Shown here in pieces: positions 1-11,038 of a DNA stretch of 64,000 nt (position 1 is its first letter; every line of letters starts with the position of its first letter). A program made the translations under genes and the position numbers. The notes under the pieces were generated by a model, which was given only the letters and a program-made list of their open reading frames with translations, was not told the DNA's origin and did not search any database. The stretch spans positions 56,880,539-56,944,538 of the forward strand of contig NC_045427.1 in the NCBI RefSeq assembly GCF_902635505.1. The letters run 5' to 3'. This DNA is from Sarcophilus harrisii (Eukaryota; Chordata; Mammalia; Dasyuromorphia; Dasyuridae).

Positions 1-460
1 GTGTTGATTTACATTCAGTCTTCTTAGTTCTTTCTCTGGTTGCAGATGATATTTTCAGTCCACTGGAATTGCTTTGGATCACTGACCTGTTGAGAAGAAC
101 CAAACCTTTCATTGTTGATTATTGCACGTTCTTACTGTCATTGTGTGCAATGTATTCCTGTTCTGCTTGTTTCACTCAGCATCAGTTCATATAAATCTTT
201 GCAGACGTTTCTAAAATCAGCCATTCTCCTTTCCTTTTCCTGTTCTTTGCCTCCATAAAAAGAGCTGCTACAAATATTTTTGCTCACATGGGTCCTTTTC
301 CCTCCTTTGTGATACAGATCCAGTAATGGCACTGATGGGTCAAAGGGTAGGCATAATATTTGTTATAGCCCTTGAGGCATAGTTCCAGATTTGAGCATTT
401 CCTTTCATTGATCTCCCTTTTGCCTAGTGATTCTTTTTTGTTTCAGCCACAGTGATCATG
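1..460 (-). mobile_element. L1 3'-end fragment, antisense
   Basis: The + strand shows the reverse complement of a marsupial L1 3' region, with 'cactcagcatcagttcat', 'aaaaagagctgctacaaat' and 'gatgggtcaaaggg' in order. These are reverse complements of the ORF2 end and start of the 3' UTR. It is truncated by the window edge and old. Confidence 0.8.
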
Positions 461-469
461 AGGAAATCT

Positions 470-1180
470 ATTTATTTATTTATATTTAATAATAGCTTTT
501 TATTTTCAAAATATATGCAAAAATAGTTTCCAACATTCACCCTTGCAAAACCTTGTATTCCAATTTTTTCTCCTTTTCTTCTCCCTACCCTCTCCCTGAA
601 CAACAAGTAATCCAATATAGGTTAAACACATGTATTTCTTCCAAGCATGTTTCCACATTTATCAGGCAGCACAAGAAAAATCACATCACAAAGAGAAAAA
701 TGAGAAAGAAAAAAGGCAAGCAAACAACAAGAAAAGGTGAAAATGCTATGTTGTGATCCACATTTAGTCCCCATAATCTTCTCTCTGGATGGAGATGGCT
801 CTCTCCATTTACAAATCTATTGGAAATGCCCTGAATCACCTCATTTTTGGAAACAGCCAAGTCCATCACAGTTGATCATGACATAATCTTCTTGTTTCTA
901 TGTACAATATTCTCTTGATTCTACTTATTTCACTTAGCATCAGTTTAAGTCTCTCCAGACCTCTCTGAAATCATCCTGCTGATCATTTCTTATAGAACAA
1001 TAATATTCCATAACATTCATGTGCCATAACTTATTTGGCCGTTCTCCAACTGAGGGGCATCCACTCAGTTTCCAGTTCCTTGCCACTACAAAAAGGGCTG
1101 CTACAAACACTTTTGTACATGTGGGTCCTTTTCCCGTTTTTATGATCTCTTTGAAATACAGATCCAGTCCGTCTAGTGAT
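470..1180 (-). mobile_element. L1 3' end, antisense, with 3' tip
   Basis: It begins with the reverse complement of the L1 tail ('agctttttattttcaaaata', 'cccttgcaaaaccttgt') and runs through the 'tccataacattcat' and 'gggctgctacaaacac' blocks. This is a different subfamily from the copy to its left. The same tail recurs at 4733, 6956, 37240 and 57405. Confidence 0.85.
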
Positions 1181-2735
1181 TCCTAAATTATTTTTTCTCA
1201 ATTTGTTTTCCAGATCAGTTGTTTTTTCAGTGATCAGTGGTATTTTTTTTTCTTGTTTTGATTTTGTTTTAGTGTTTCTGTTAGCTTATAAATCTGTTAA
1301 TTTCTATTTTGTTCTAATTTTTAAAGAATCTTACATAGGTAATAATACATAGGTATTATTTTATACTTTTATATGTCTTGTGCTAATGTGAATTGTTCAT
1401 TCTCTAAGTATTTTTTCCAAAACCCTAATTTCTTTTACAATTTCTATCTTCTGTCATTTTCATTTCATTAATAATATAATTTTAAACTCCTTTTTTAAAA
1501 TTCTTCTTTCATTTCTTCTAGGAATTATAATTGATCTTGTGGTCAAGCTAAGTTTTGCTTTGAGGTTTTTCTTAGAGGATTTTTGGAGCTTTTCTCTTCT
1601 TCTTGGTTTGTTTCTTGGGTGTTCCTGGCATCATAATAGCTCTTTATCTTTTTTTGTTTACTCATTTTTCTACTCTTGGTTCCCCAATTAGTATTTTGTG
1701 TTAGGGCCAGACTCTATGCACTTCTGGCAGGCCTCTTGTGACCTTGTATGGCCCTGGGGGTTTTTTTGTTTGTTTGATGTCCTGCCACTGTGTTCTTTGG
1801 GTATTGATTGCCATGCTCTTCAAGGATCACAAGGGTCAGTTTGATCCAAGGAGTTGCAAACTTTGTGCATATCCTGTGCAGTCAGATGAAGGTTGTGGTC
1901 AGATCATGATGCTCCTCAGCTTTCCAGGTTCCAGGCCTCAGTTTGGATCTGGCCACCACAGCTGCAGACATGTCCCTGGGTGGTCCCAGCCACCACTTGT
2001 TGGCTCCAACCCCTTTCAGCTAACTGGAAAGCTCAGCAGGTTCAGAACAACCCTATTGCCTGCCTTCCTCTCTTTACAAGCCTGGGCCTGAGCCTTGATC
2101 TATTCTGAGGTTATTTCTTGCCTGATACTGTTTTGATCCCGGGGCTAAGTCCAGGATCCACTCTGTGGTGAAATAGTGCTGCTGATCCAGACTGGTTCTG
2201 GATCTGGGGTTCCTTTCCTGCTCTTGGCAGCCCCCTATTGCTGACCTAGCTGGGTGTTCTGGGGGCTGTCTGTGATCCTGATGTCTCTGGAAGACCTACA
2301 CTTCTATTTGGGGGTGGGAAATCGAGGCTATGACTTGCCTTGGATGAACCCTTTATCAGCGGTCTGGTCACTAAGTCCTTCTGGGAGACCTGCTCAGCTG
2401 GGATAGATACCAAGTCCTTGATTAGCTCTGAGCCTTCAGGACTTCAAGCCTAAATCCATACTCTGGCTTGCTGGACTGGCTCAGAGCTCTGGGCATCGAG
2501 TCCATAATCACAGCCCACCCCTGTTTAAAGCTCCTTTCCTGGTCATTAGTTTACACAGTGAATTTGCAGTCTTAGACTGGAAAGACATATTACTTTAATT
2601 CCTCCTTTGGTTTTTCTTTCTAGGGAAATCAGTACCAGGTTTGGCATTCTTAGATTATTGTTGGAGAACTTGTAAGGGGACCTGGGCTGTGCTGCTTCTT
2701 CCTCCTTCTTTCTCATCTTGGCTGGTCCTGGATTA
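1181..2735 (-). mobile_element. L1/HAL1 ORF1 and 5' UTR, antisense
   Basis: Leftward from about 2735 the - strand starts with a 'ccagccaagatgag' 5'-UTR motif of L1, then GC-richer 5' UTR, then ORF1-like AT-rich sequence (about 1190-1560). It abuts the L1 3' end at 470-1180 without a visible ORF2. It is therefore either a HAL1-type (ORF1-only) element or an L1 that lost ORF2. Not coding now. Confidence 0.65.
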
Positions 2736-2912
2736 TTTTACAGTTTACAAAGCACTTTCTTGACAACACTTTTGTGAGATAGGTGATGCAAGTATTATTA
2801 TTTACACATGAGGAAAGGAAAGCTCAGCAAGATAAAACTACTTGCCTAATAACCCAGCTAATGAAATGACAGCAGTTCAAATCTTCTGATCTAAAATCTC
2901 ACATTGTTTAGG
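2736..2912 (-). mobile_element. MIR-type SINE, antisense
   Basis: Reverse complement of the MIR core and tail: 'tttacaaagcactttcttg', then 'cacatgaggaaaggaaagct', then 'cagttcaaatcttctgat'. Old, roughly 70-80% like the consensus by eye. Confidence 0.7.
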
Positions 2913-3060
2913 AAGTCTTTCTCAATCTCTCTTAATTCAAGTTCCTTCCTTCTGTTGATTATTTCCAATTTATCCTGTATTTGCCTTGTTTGCACATAGT
3001 TATGTGCTTATTATCCCTTCTCCCTGCCCTCCATTAGATTATGAGCTTTTCACCAGCAAA
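2911..3060 (+). mobile_element. L2 3'-end fragment
   Basis: The C/T-rich L2 3' region, including 'ttgattatttccaatttatc' and the start of the 'attagattatgagct' tail block. It lies between a SINE and an L1. Confidence 0.5.
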
Positions 3061-6050
3061 GTTGTCTTTTAAAAAAGAAATTCAGTTTGTGGATTTTCAA
3101 TTTTGAATTCTGTCTCTCCTTCCATTTTTCTACCTATTGAGAAGACAAGAACAACCAAATCCATTACAAATATGTACAGTCACACAAAATACATTCCTCT
3201 TGTATTAGCCATGTCAAGGAAGGAAGGAAAGAAAAAAAGAAAGAAAGAAGAGAGGAAAATATGCTTCAATTTGTAATTTGATTCTATCAGCTTTCAACTT
3301 GTAGGTAAATAGCATGTTTCATCATTAGTCCTTTGGAATTGTGCTTGGTCATTGTGTGGATTAAAATTATTAAATTTTTCAAAGTGATTTATCTTTACAA
3401 TATTGTTATTACTCTTGGTTCTGCCACTTTGCTCTACATTAATCAGTTCATACAAGTCTTTACAGGTTTCTCTGAAATCATCCCCTTCATCGCTTCTTAT
3501 TGCTCAATAATATTCCAGTACATTTATATACCATAACTGGTTCAGCCATTCCCTGATTTATTCATATTCTCAGTTTCCAGTTGTACTCATAGGAGTCCAT
3601 TTCCTGGTTTTTTATATCACTAGAGGTATAAACTTAGTATCAGTATAGTTGGGCTAAAGGAGATGCACAATTTAATAGCTTTTTGGGCAGTGTTCCAAAT
3701 TGTTTTCCAGAATAGTTGGAGTAATTCACAGCTCTACTAATAATCCATTAGTATCTGTTTTCTCATAACCCCAGTAAGCATTGGTCATTTTCCTTTTTTA
3801 TCATCTTAGCCAATCTGATAGATATGAAGTACTTGTTTTAATTTACAATTTGTAATTATTAGTGATTTAGAGCTTTTTTTTAATATAGCTATTGATAGCT
3901 TGAATTTCTTTTTCTGAAAACTATCTTTTCACTTGCCTTGGCCATTTATTAATTGACTATTTTTTTGGTGAATTTTTTTGTAAATAAGGATTCAGCTCTC
4001 TATACATCTTTGAAATGAGATTTTTATCAGAGAAATTTCCTTCAGCTTCCTCCCCTCCCCCAGTTTCTGTTTTTCTTCTAATTTTAACTGCATTGGTTTT
4101 GTTTGTGTAACTTTAATTTTATGTAGCCAAAATTCCATTTTAGCTCTTGCAAATTTCCCTCTTAAATAGTTGTGAACTTATCCATATACAGATAATTCCT
4201 TCCATCTTCCTCTAATTTGCTTTTGATGATACCTTGTATGTCTAAGTCATGTACATGGTTTGAGTTACTTTGGTATATAGTGTGAGATGTCAGATTATAC
4301 CTTATTTCTGCTAGATTACTTTCCAGTTTTCTCAATCGTTTTTATTGAATAATGACCTCTTTGAGATCTTTCAGTTTATCAGATACTAGATTATTGGCTC
4401 ATTTGTTCCTATAAATTGTATGTGTTTAATTTTTTCCGCTAAACAACTTCTCTGTTTCTTACCAGTGCCAAAATGTTTTCATTATTACAGATCTGAAGTA
4501 CTTTGAAATTGGGCACTAATAAGTCCTCTTCTTTAAAAAAAATTTTTTTTTAGCTTTATAAAGTAATTCTTTGGTAGTTTAATTAGTATGGCACTGAATA
4601 AATTTAGTTAAATGATATAAAATGATATATTGTCTCAGATTACTTGTGAGCAATTAATATTTCATTTATTTAGTTCTGTATTTCTATGAAAAATATTCTG
4701 TAGTTATGTCATATAATTCCTGTTTATGCCTTTTAAAAATGTTTTTGCTAATAGTTTTTTATTTTCAAAATACATGCTAAGATAGTTTTCAACATTTCGC
4801 CCTTCCAAAACCTTGTGTGCCAAATTTTTCTCCTCTTCCCTCCATTCCCTAATCCCAATATTGTTAACCATGTGCAATTATTCTAAACATCTGTTTATGT
4901 CTTGATAGGTAGATTCCCAAGTGTTTTATATTGTCTGTAACTATTTAAATGAAATTTCTCTTTCTATCTCGTCCTTCTGGATGTTGTTAGTAATATGCAG
5001 AAATGTAGATGATTTGTATGCCTGTTTTTTTTTTTTTAATATTCTACAATTTTGCTGAAGTTAATTATTTTGATGACTTCTATAGTTAATTATCTAGAGT
5101 TCTCTAATTAAATCATTCACTGAAACCATTCCCATTATCATTCACTAACACAATAATTTGGTTTCCTCTTTGTTTATGCTTATTCCTTTAATTTCTTTTT
5201 TATCTCATTGTTATACCTAACATTTTTAGTATAACTTTGAATTATAATAGATATAATAGAAAGCCTTGTGTTACAAATTTTGCAAACAGGAAAAATTCCT
5301 GTCTTCCATCACAGATAATGTTCTTGGTTTTAGGTAAATCCTACTTATTATTTTAAGGAAAACTCTGTTTATTTCTGGAATTTACTTTCTGGTGTTTTGT
5401 TTTTCTTAAACAAGAATAAGTATTATATTTTGTCAAAGGCTTTTTCTATATCTATTGAAATAATTATGCAATTTTTATTGACTTTGTTATTATAATGGTC
5501 AGTTATGTTTACAGCTTTTCCTGTGCTCCTGATTTAAATCCAGCCTGGTCATAATGTATGATCTTTGTGGCATTGCTGATGTAATCTTGCTAATTATATT
5601 TATTTTTAAATTTTGCATAATATTTTTAGAAGAATTGTTCTATAGTTTTCTTTCTTTGCTTTACTCCTTAGTTAAGGTATCAAGACCATATTTGTGTTAT
5701 AAAAGTAATTTAATAGAATCCTTTCTTTACCTCTTTTTTCAAACAATATACTTAGTATTGGAATTAATTTTTTTTGTATATTTCATAGAATTCACTTGTA
5801 AATCCACCTGATCCAGACTTTTTTTTGCAGAGGAGGGAGTTAATTTACACTTTGTTCAATTTCTTTTTCTAAGATAGAAAATATTCTAAGTAAGTATTAA
5901 GTATCCTATTTCTGTTCTTTTAATCTAGGTAATTTATATTTTTGTTAATATTCATCCATTTCATTTAGATTATGAGTTCTGTTGTCATATACTTGGCAAA
6001 ATAGCTTCTAATCTTTGGTTTTTATTTCTTCATTAGTTTTGAAGAAATTT
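3060..6050 (-). mobile_element. L1 ORF2 and 3' region, antisense, degenerate
   Basis: About 3 kb of AT-rich sequence that is the reverse complement of an old L1. The 3' end is at the left ('catgtttcatcattagtcct', 'tcagttcatacaagtcttta'), followed by ORF2 reverse-transcriptase sequence to about 6050. Only short open stretches remain. A younger L1 tail is inserted at 4733-4891, and an AAGG/AAAG simple repeat lies at 3218-3256. Confidence 0.8.
4733..4891 (-). mobile_element. short 5'-truncated L1 insertion with target-site duplication
   Basis: It starts with the L1 tail in reverse ('atagttttttattttcaaaa', 'cccttccaaaaccttgtgtg') and stops after about 160 bp. The flanks carry a 12-bp target duplication, tgtttatgcctt (4721-4732) and tgtttatgtctt (4892-4903), one mismatch. 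It sits inside an older antisense L1 and so dates after it. Confidence 0.8.
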
Positions 6051-6205
6051 AAACAAATAAAATAAATTAGCTAATATGATTAAGAAAAAGAATGGAAAAA
6101 AAAAACCAATTTGCTATTAACCAAAATGAATTTAAAATAGTTTTTACATGTAATTAGGGAAAAACCCAAAATATTTATTTAAAAAAACAAGTGGAAAAAA
6201 ACCCA
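6051..6205 (+). mobile_element. L1 fragments in sense
   Basis: A-rich sequence resembling the Lys-rich linker of L1 ORF2 ('aattagctaatatgattaag') and then the tail of a different L1 family ('tttttacatgtaattaggg'). It separates two antisense L1 pieces. Assignment is tentative. Confidence 0.4.
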
Positions 6206-6215
6206 AAATTTTCTC

Positions 6216-7360
6216 ACTCATGTTTATATTTTCATGCTTCTCTTGGTTTCTTCATTTGTATATTGGATTTTTTATTCAGTTCTGGTCTTTTTCTCAGGAA
6301 TGTTTGGAAGCTTTCTTTTCCTTTAAAGTCTATTTCTCTCCCTATGTGATTATACTCATTTCTAATGCATATTCTTGGCCCTTTGCCTTCTGGAAAATAT
6401 TCCAAGCTCTTTCCTCTTTCCTCTTTTATAATGTTGGCTACTAAATCTTGTGTGATCCTGATTGTACCTCCTTGTTATGTGAATTCTTTTCTTCCTAGAC
6501 GCATATACTAGCTGTTCTTTGATGTGCTGGATGTTGGTTTTAATATTTCTGGAAGATTTTATTTTGGAGTTTCTTTCTGGAGGTGGTTGGTGGATTTTTC
6601 ACTATATTTTGCCTTCTTTCTGATTCTTAAGAGATCTATACAGCCTCTAGGCTCTTTTTTAGTTATAGCTTTTAATAGTCCACTGGTTCTTAAAATAACT
6701 CCTCAGTTTTCTAGGTGAGTTGTTTTTCTTGTGAGATATTTAACATTTTCTTCTATATTTTGACTTTAAATATTTCCTACTGTGTTATGGAGTCGTTAGC
6801 TTCCATTTGGCCAATTTTAATTTTCAAAGAATTATTTTCTTCAGTAAGATTTTGTACTTCTTTTTCCAAGCTATTAATTTTTGTTTTCATATCTTTCTTC
6901 CCTACTCTTACCTCTTTTCCCATTATTTTCAGTATTCCTCTCAATTGTTTTTTTTTTAGTTAAAGCTTTTTATTTTCAAAATATATAGATGAATAATTTT
7001 TAGGATTTGTTTTTTAAATTACATTTAAGTTCCTTTATTAACTCTTCTAGAAATTCATATTGCATTTGATTCTGAGTTGCATTTATCTTTGAGACTTTGC
7101 TTGTGGATTTTTTTGGGGGGAGATCATTCTTTTCATTTCTGTTTGTGTCTTGAGTTTCCTTAAGTAAGGGTACTTCACCAAGACTTGGAGTGACAGGAAA
7201 GACCCTAGTAGTTATAGTTATTATCAGCTTGGGAAGAGAAGAAATGAGGGGGTGGGGGGAGTGATAATCAGGATTGGAGGGCATTTGCTGCCATCCCAAG
7301 TCTTGCCTGAGGGTGCTTACTTAAGGAAATGAGAACTCTTGAAGAAAGGCTACAGGGATT
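6216..7360 (-). mobile_element. L1/HAL1 ORF1 remnant, antisense
   Basis: Reverse complement of marsupial ORF1. A - strand reading frame at about 7000-7250 contains KETQDTNRNEKNDLPPKK and NQMQYEFLEELIKELK, a charged coiled-coil-like ORF1p N-terminal region. The C-terminal part runs left to about 6220. It is interrupted by a small L1 tip at 6956-7003. Not functional. Confidence 0.65.
6956..7003 (-). mobile_element. very short L1 3' tip inside ORF1 remnant
   Basis: Only about 45 bp of L1 tail ('aaagctttttattttcaaaa', 'tatagatgaataatttt') preceded by a T-run. It looks like an extremely 5'-truncated insertion into the older antisense ORF1. Confidence 0.6.
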
Positions 7361-7373
7361 TGGGTTGTCTTTT

Positions 7374-7553
7374 AGTTATTTGTTTGTTTATCCATTTATT
7401 TATTTATTTATTTGCTAGGCAATTGTGCTACAATTGTAAGTGACTTGTCCAGGGTCACACAGCCAGCAAGGTTAAGTGTCTGAGGCCAGATTTGAACTCA
7501 GATGTCCTGACTTTAGGACCAGTGCTCTATCCACTGCACCACCTAGCTGCCCC
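7374..7553 (-). mobile_element. tRNA-derived marsupial SINE (WSINE/MAR1 type), antisense
   Basis: On the - strand it starts GGGGCAGCTAGGTGGTGCAG, carries the B-box region 'gagttcaaatctggcctcag', the core 'gtgtgaccctggacaagtca' and ends in an (AAAT)n tail. A perfect 13-bp target duplication TGGGTTGTCTTTT flanks it (7361-7373, 7554-7566), so the insertion is complete and fairly young. Confidence 0.93.
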
Positions 7554-7566
7554 TGGGTTGTCTTTT

Positions 7567-7990
7567 GCTAAAAGAAGGGGTAATGGGCTCAGTGAATAAT
7601 TTCCAACTTGAAGAATGAATGTTTTCTCTCTCTTGAGACCGGAAAAGGAATATAGGAGATCTTGTTATTCAGTTGTAATTGATACCAGGAAAAGAACACA
7701 TAAAGTAAATCCTCTAAATGGGGACCAATATTTCATAATAAATAGGATATGCTTGCATCTGTTTAACTTTTAATAAGTTTAATTTTCCTTATTCTTAACA
7801 ACACCCAATCTAGGTAGCCATTATACACCAACTCCTAAGACTCCTTTCTCCCTCCTTTCTGAATGAGTTCTGTACCTAATTGATAGTCTTTCTCTCAGCC
7901 CTTGTACTTATAGTACAGAATGTCAATATAAAAATTAAGGTCCCTTCAAATACCATGACTTGCTTGTTCCTCACTCTACTTAGTTCCCAG
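7567..7990. other. intron 1 sequence, nothing recognised
   Basis: AT-rich single-copy-looking sequence with no gene or repeat that I can name. Its last part may already be decayed L2. Confidence 0.4.
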
Positions 7991-8160
7991 GGCCTACTTT
8001 TACCCTAATACAGTCACACACCGGGATGGTCAGATTTTTGATCTTGCCATTACTCACAAGTACTCCACTTCCATCTTCAGGAAACTATGTAATTCCTGTA
8101 TCAGATGATAATCTTTTTTCTTTTCATTTCTCCCTGTGCCTTCCTTCCTGCAACCCTAAA

Positions 8161-8395
8161 GGCAGCTAGATGGAGCAGTGGTGTAGTACATAGATCACTG
8201 GGCCTGGAGTCAGGAAGACCCGTGTTCAAATTTGCCATCCACCAATTACCAGCTGGGTAATCTGGGGTTCGAAATTTAAGTTCTAATGGCCTCAGTTTTC
8301 TCATCTGTAAAATGGGAATAATTCTTGTGAGGATCACATGCCTCAGATATACTATATAATATATGTAAGCCATCATCCTCATCATCACTACCCTC
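8161..8395 (+). mobile_element. tRNA-derived SINE (MIR-Mars/MAR1 type)
   Basis: Head 'ggcagctagatggagcagtg', body 'ggcctggagtcaggaagacc', then 'ctcatctgtaaaatgggaat' and a 'gtgaggatcaca' tail. Inserted in the L2. Confidence 0.8.
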
Positions 8396-8424
8396 TCCTT
8401 TCCCCTGTACTATATCAGATCATC

Positions 8425-8565
8425 ACCCCAGCTCTGGCTAGGGCCTTTCTTTATTTTTACTAACCCTTAACTGAAATATTATTTCCTTCAGTTATGAATT
8501 TAAAAGGAGTCTGTAGTTCATGCTGAAAAAGGAGTCCATGACACAATGCCTTGATGATCCATTTC
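8425..8565 (+). mobile_element. hAT-like DNA transposon fragment
   Basis: Shares 'tatttttactaacc', 'tatttccttca' and 'ctatgacac/tccatgacac' blocks with 9385-9590, so the two are copies of one family. The layout fits hAT-Charlie-type non-autonomous elements, but the exact family is not certain. Confidence 0.45.
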
Positions 8566-9384
8566 ATTGTTCTTTACTCTCAAATCCCTGGTTTTCTTGT
8601 TGTCACCAATTACCTCTTGCCAGACCCCTTGAATAACTTTTACTCTGTGCTTTCTTTACTTCCATTCACATCCTTCTGAATCAGATTGAAGGAAAATATA
8701 AAACCATGCTGACCAGGTTCACTACTGTTTTCTGCTATCTAATCTTACCTGGATCCTCAAGGGATTCCAGGAAACAAGAAAGTTTTACTCCTCCCTAAGT
8801 GATTTATTTTCCTTCTCACCAGAGTAGCTTTCCAAACTTCTTTTCTCATTAAACCTTCCATACCATTTCCCTTTCCTAACCTACCTCTAGGACTCTTGTA
8901 GCTAAGCCCCTCATCTTATTCTTCTAAAACATTCAAACCATTTGCCATAAGCTCCCTTTTTTCCCCTCCTCATCTCTCATCCCATTGGCTTCATTCCTCA
9001 TTACACCCCTCCCCCCCCTTTAACTCCAGTGGCCAGACTCCTTCCCAAGACTTCCCTTTCTCCAGGTACCTTTGTCCTTTCTTAGCCCATATTTTCACAA
9101 GATTGCCACTCACTTATTTCTCTCTTGAATCTTCAGTTTCTCCTCCTTTACTGGTTCCTTCCCCGCTGCCTACAAACACTATCCTTTAAAAGAAAAGCAA
9201 ACAAAATTCACTTGATCCTACCAAGCCCACTAGCTATATTTCTGTATCTCTCATCTCTTTTCAGCTGAAGTTTAAAAAGATGTCTGTATTTTGGGACTCC
9301 ACTTCTTCTCATTTCACTCTCTTCTAAACTCATAATCTGGATTCTCACCTGATTATTCATTTGAAATTGCTCTGTCTAAAGCAG

Positions 9385-9590
9385 TAGATTTTAAGAGGAC
9401 TTGTGGATAGATTTCAGGAGGTTCTTGAACTTTGGTGAGGGAAAAAACTCTTACATTTTTATTTTTACTAACCTCTAACTGAAACTGTATTTCCTTCAAT
9501 TATGAGTTTTAAAGGGGTCTTTGAGTTATTCCAGACTGAAAAAAGAATCTATGACACAAAAAAGGTTCCAAACTACTGGTCTGACATTAC
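9385..9590 (+). mobile_element. hAT-like DNA transposon fragment
   Basis: Contains 'ggttcttgaactttggtgag', 'actaacctctaactgaaact' and 'gacacaaaaaaggttccaaa', the near-terminal motifs of hAT-type mammalian elements ('...gacacaaaaaggttaagaac' in better copies). Nested in the L2. Confidence 0.5.
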
Positions 9591-10496
9591 CTATAATCTC
9601 TTAATTGCCATACCTTTTCTTAATCTTCCTCCTTTTTGCCCTCATAGCATTTGACACCATTCCCCATCTTTTCCTCCTGTGGACTCTATTCTCCTGGTTC
9701 ACATCTTATGGCATGAGGAATGGTCGGACCATTCCTCAGTCAATATTTTGCAGGTTCTTCAGGTCAAGTCTGCTGACTGTAGATATACCCAGAGTTTTAT
9801 CCGTGGCCCTTTTCTCTCTTCTCTGTTTGGGGAAGCTCATCAGCCATAAGGAGAGTTCAGTCCCTTACCACTTCTCACCTGGACTATGGAAAATGGTCTT
9901 TTGACTGGAATCTCTACCACGGTTACTCTCTGTCCCATCTTGACCTAACACACATATCTGACCCATTCTGAACTCCAATGACTTCCTGTTACTTTCATAA
10001 TCAAACATAGCCTCGCTTTGGCATTTAAAGTGCTTCACAATCTGGCCCCTCCTCAACTGTCTGTCCTTACACATTGCTTCTTCCCACGTGCCTCGTTGCT
10101 CTTCCCTACACAAAGTGGTGCATCTCCTGTCTCCAGGCCTTTGCACTGACCACTCTCCATCTTGTCTATGCCCAGAATGCTCTTCTTCCTAGAATCTCCA
10201 GCTTCCTCTATGACTCTGCTTAAATAAACCCTTCCTCCTTCAAGAAGCTTTTACCTGATCCCTTTAGCTACTAATGCCTTCCCCTCTACCTTCCATCTAC
10301 TCTGTATGTGTTTGTATGTTGTATGTTACATGTTTGTATTTATATATGTATTGTCTCCCTCATTAGAATGCAAGTTCCTTGAGGACAGGATCTGTTTTTG
10401 CTCTCTTTCCCTATATCTCTAGTGCTTGGCACATAATAGCACTTAAATACTTGATTGTTTGGTTGATATGACTTAATTTCCTGAACAGTCTCATAG

Positions 10497-10690
10497 GGAG
10501 GCAGCATGTTGTTGGAGTGAATAGAGAATTAACTTCGAAGACTGGAAAGCCCAGCTTCAAGTCCTATCCCTGACATGGTGGCACTTTAACCTCTGAGTTC
10601 TCTAGGTGGCTCTTGAAGACCACTTACATCCAGTTTCTTCATCATGAATTTCTGTACCAATGAAATCATACATCTGGACCATGAGAAACA
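10497..10690 (+). mobile_element. MIR-Mars-type SINE, diverged
   Basis: Head 'aggcagcatgttgttggagt', 'cttcaagtcctatccctgac' as B-box region, then 'ctctgagttctctaggtggc' and a 'ccaatgaaatcata' end. The same 3' portion occurs in reverse at 41700-41930. Ancient. Confidence 0.6.
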
Positions 10691-10905
10691 AAAATCTCAA
10701 AGTTTAGGGCATGTTGCTACTAGTGCTTTTATGTCCCTGCTTATATGTGGGCTGATACTGCAGTTAAAAATTTGGGCCAGATTACAGGAAGAACTTTTGC
10801 TAAACTATTTCATTGGCATTCAAATAGTCCATGGTGTGGAAAAAGTACTTTCCATGGAGAGGAGAGATTCCTCTGGTGTGAATAAGGGTCTTCCCTTATT
10901 TTGAG

Positions 10906-11038
10906 CTGGCTTTAGCTCTCGCTTCAGATGTTAACTAATTAGGTGACTCTGGGCCTTCATTTCCTCAGCTATGAAATAAGAAGATTGAACTTGGTGGCCT
11001 TATGGCCTAAATCTGTTATTCTGTGATTTTCTCTAACC
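10906..11038 (+). mobile_element. SINE 3' half (THER/MAR1 type)
   Basis: 'gtgactctgggccttcattt', 'cctcagctatgaaataagaa' and 'ctgttattctgtgattt' in order: the core and 3' end of a therian tRNA-SINE. Confidence 0.65.

Larger units (their letters stand above)
7990..10470 (+). mobile_element. L2 LINE, long degenerate copy, interrupted
   Basis: Reads in order like L2 ORF2 and 3' end: 'gatcttgccattactcacaa' near 8040, RT-like AFDTIPHLFLLWTLFSW encoded near 9640-9710, 'cacaatctggcccctcctca' near 10035, 'ggcctttgcactgacc' near 10136, and the tail 'caagttccttgaggacagga' to about 10460. It is interrupted by a SINE (8161-8395) and DNA-transposon pieces (8425-8565, 9385-9590). No intact frame. Confidence 0.75.

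Noticed and set aside
7000-7299. 99-codon frame on the - strand as a host gene
   Set aside because: Its Lys/Glu-rich sequence fits L1/HAL1 ORF1 and it sits among antisense L1 pieces.
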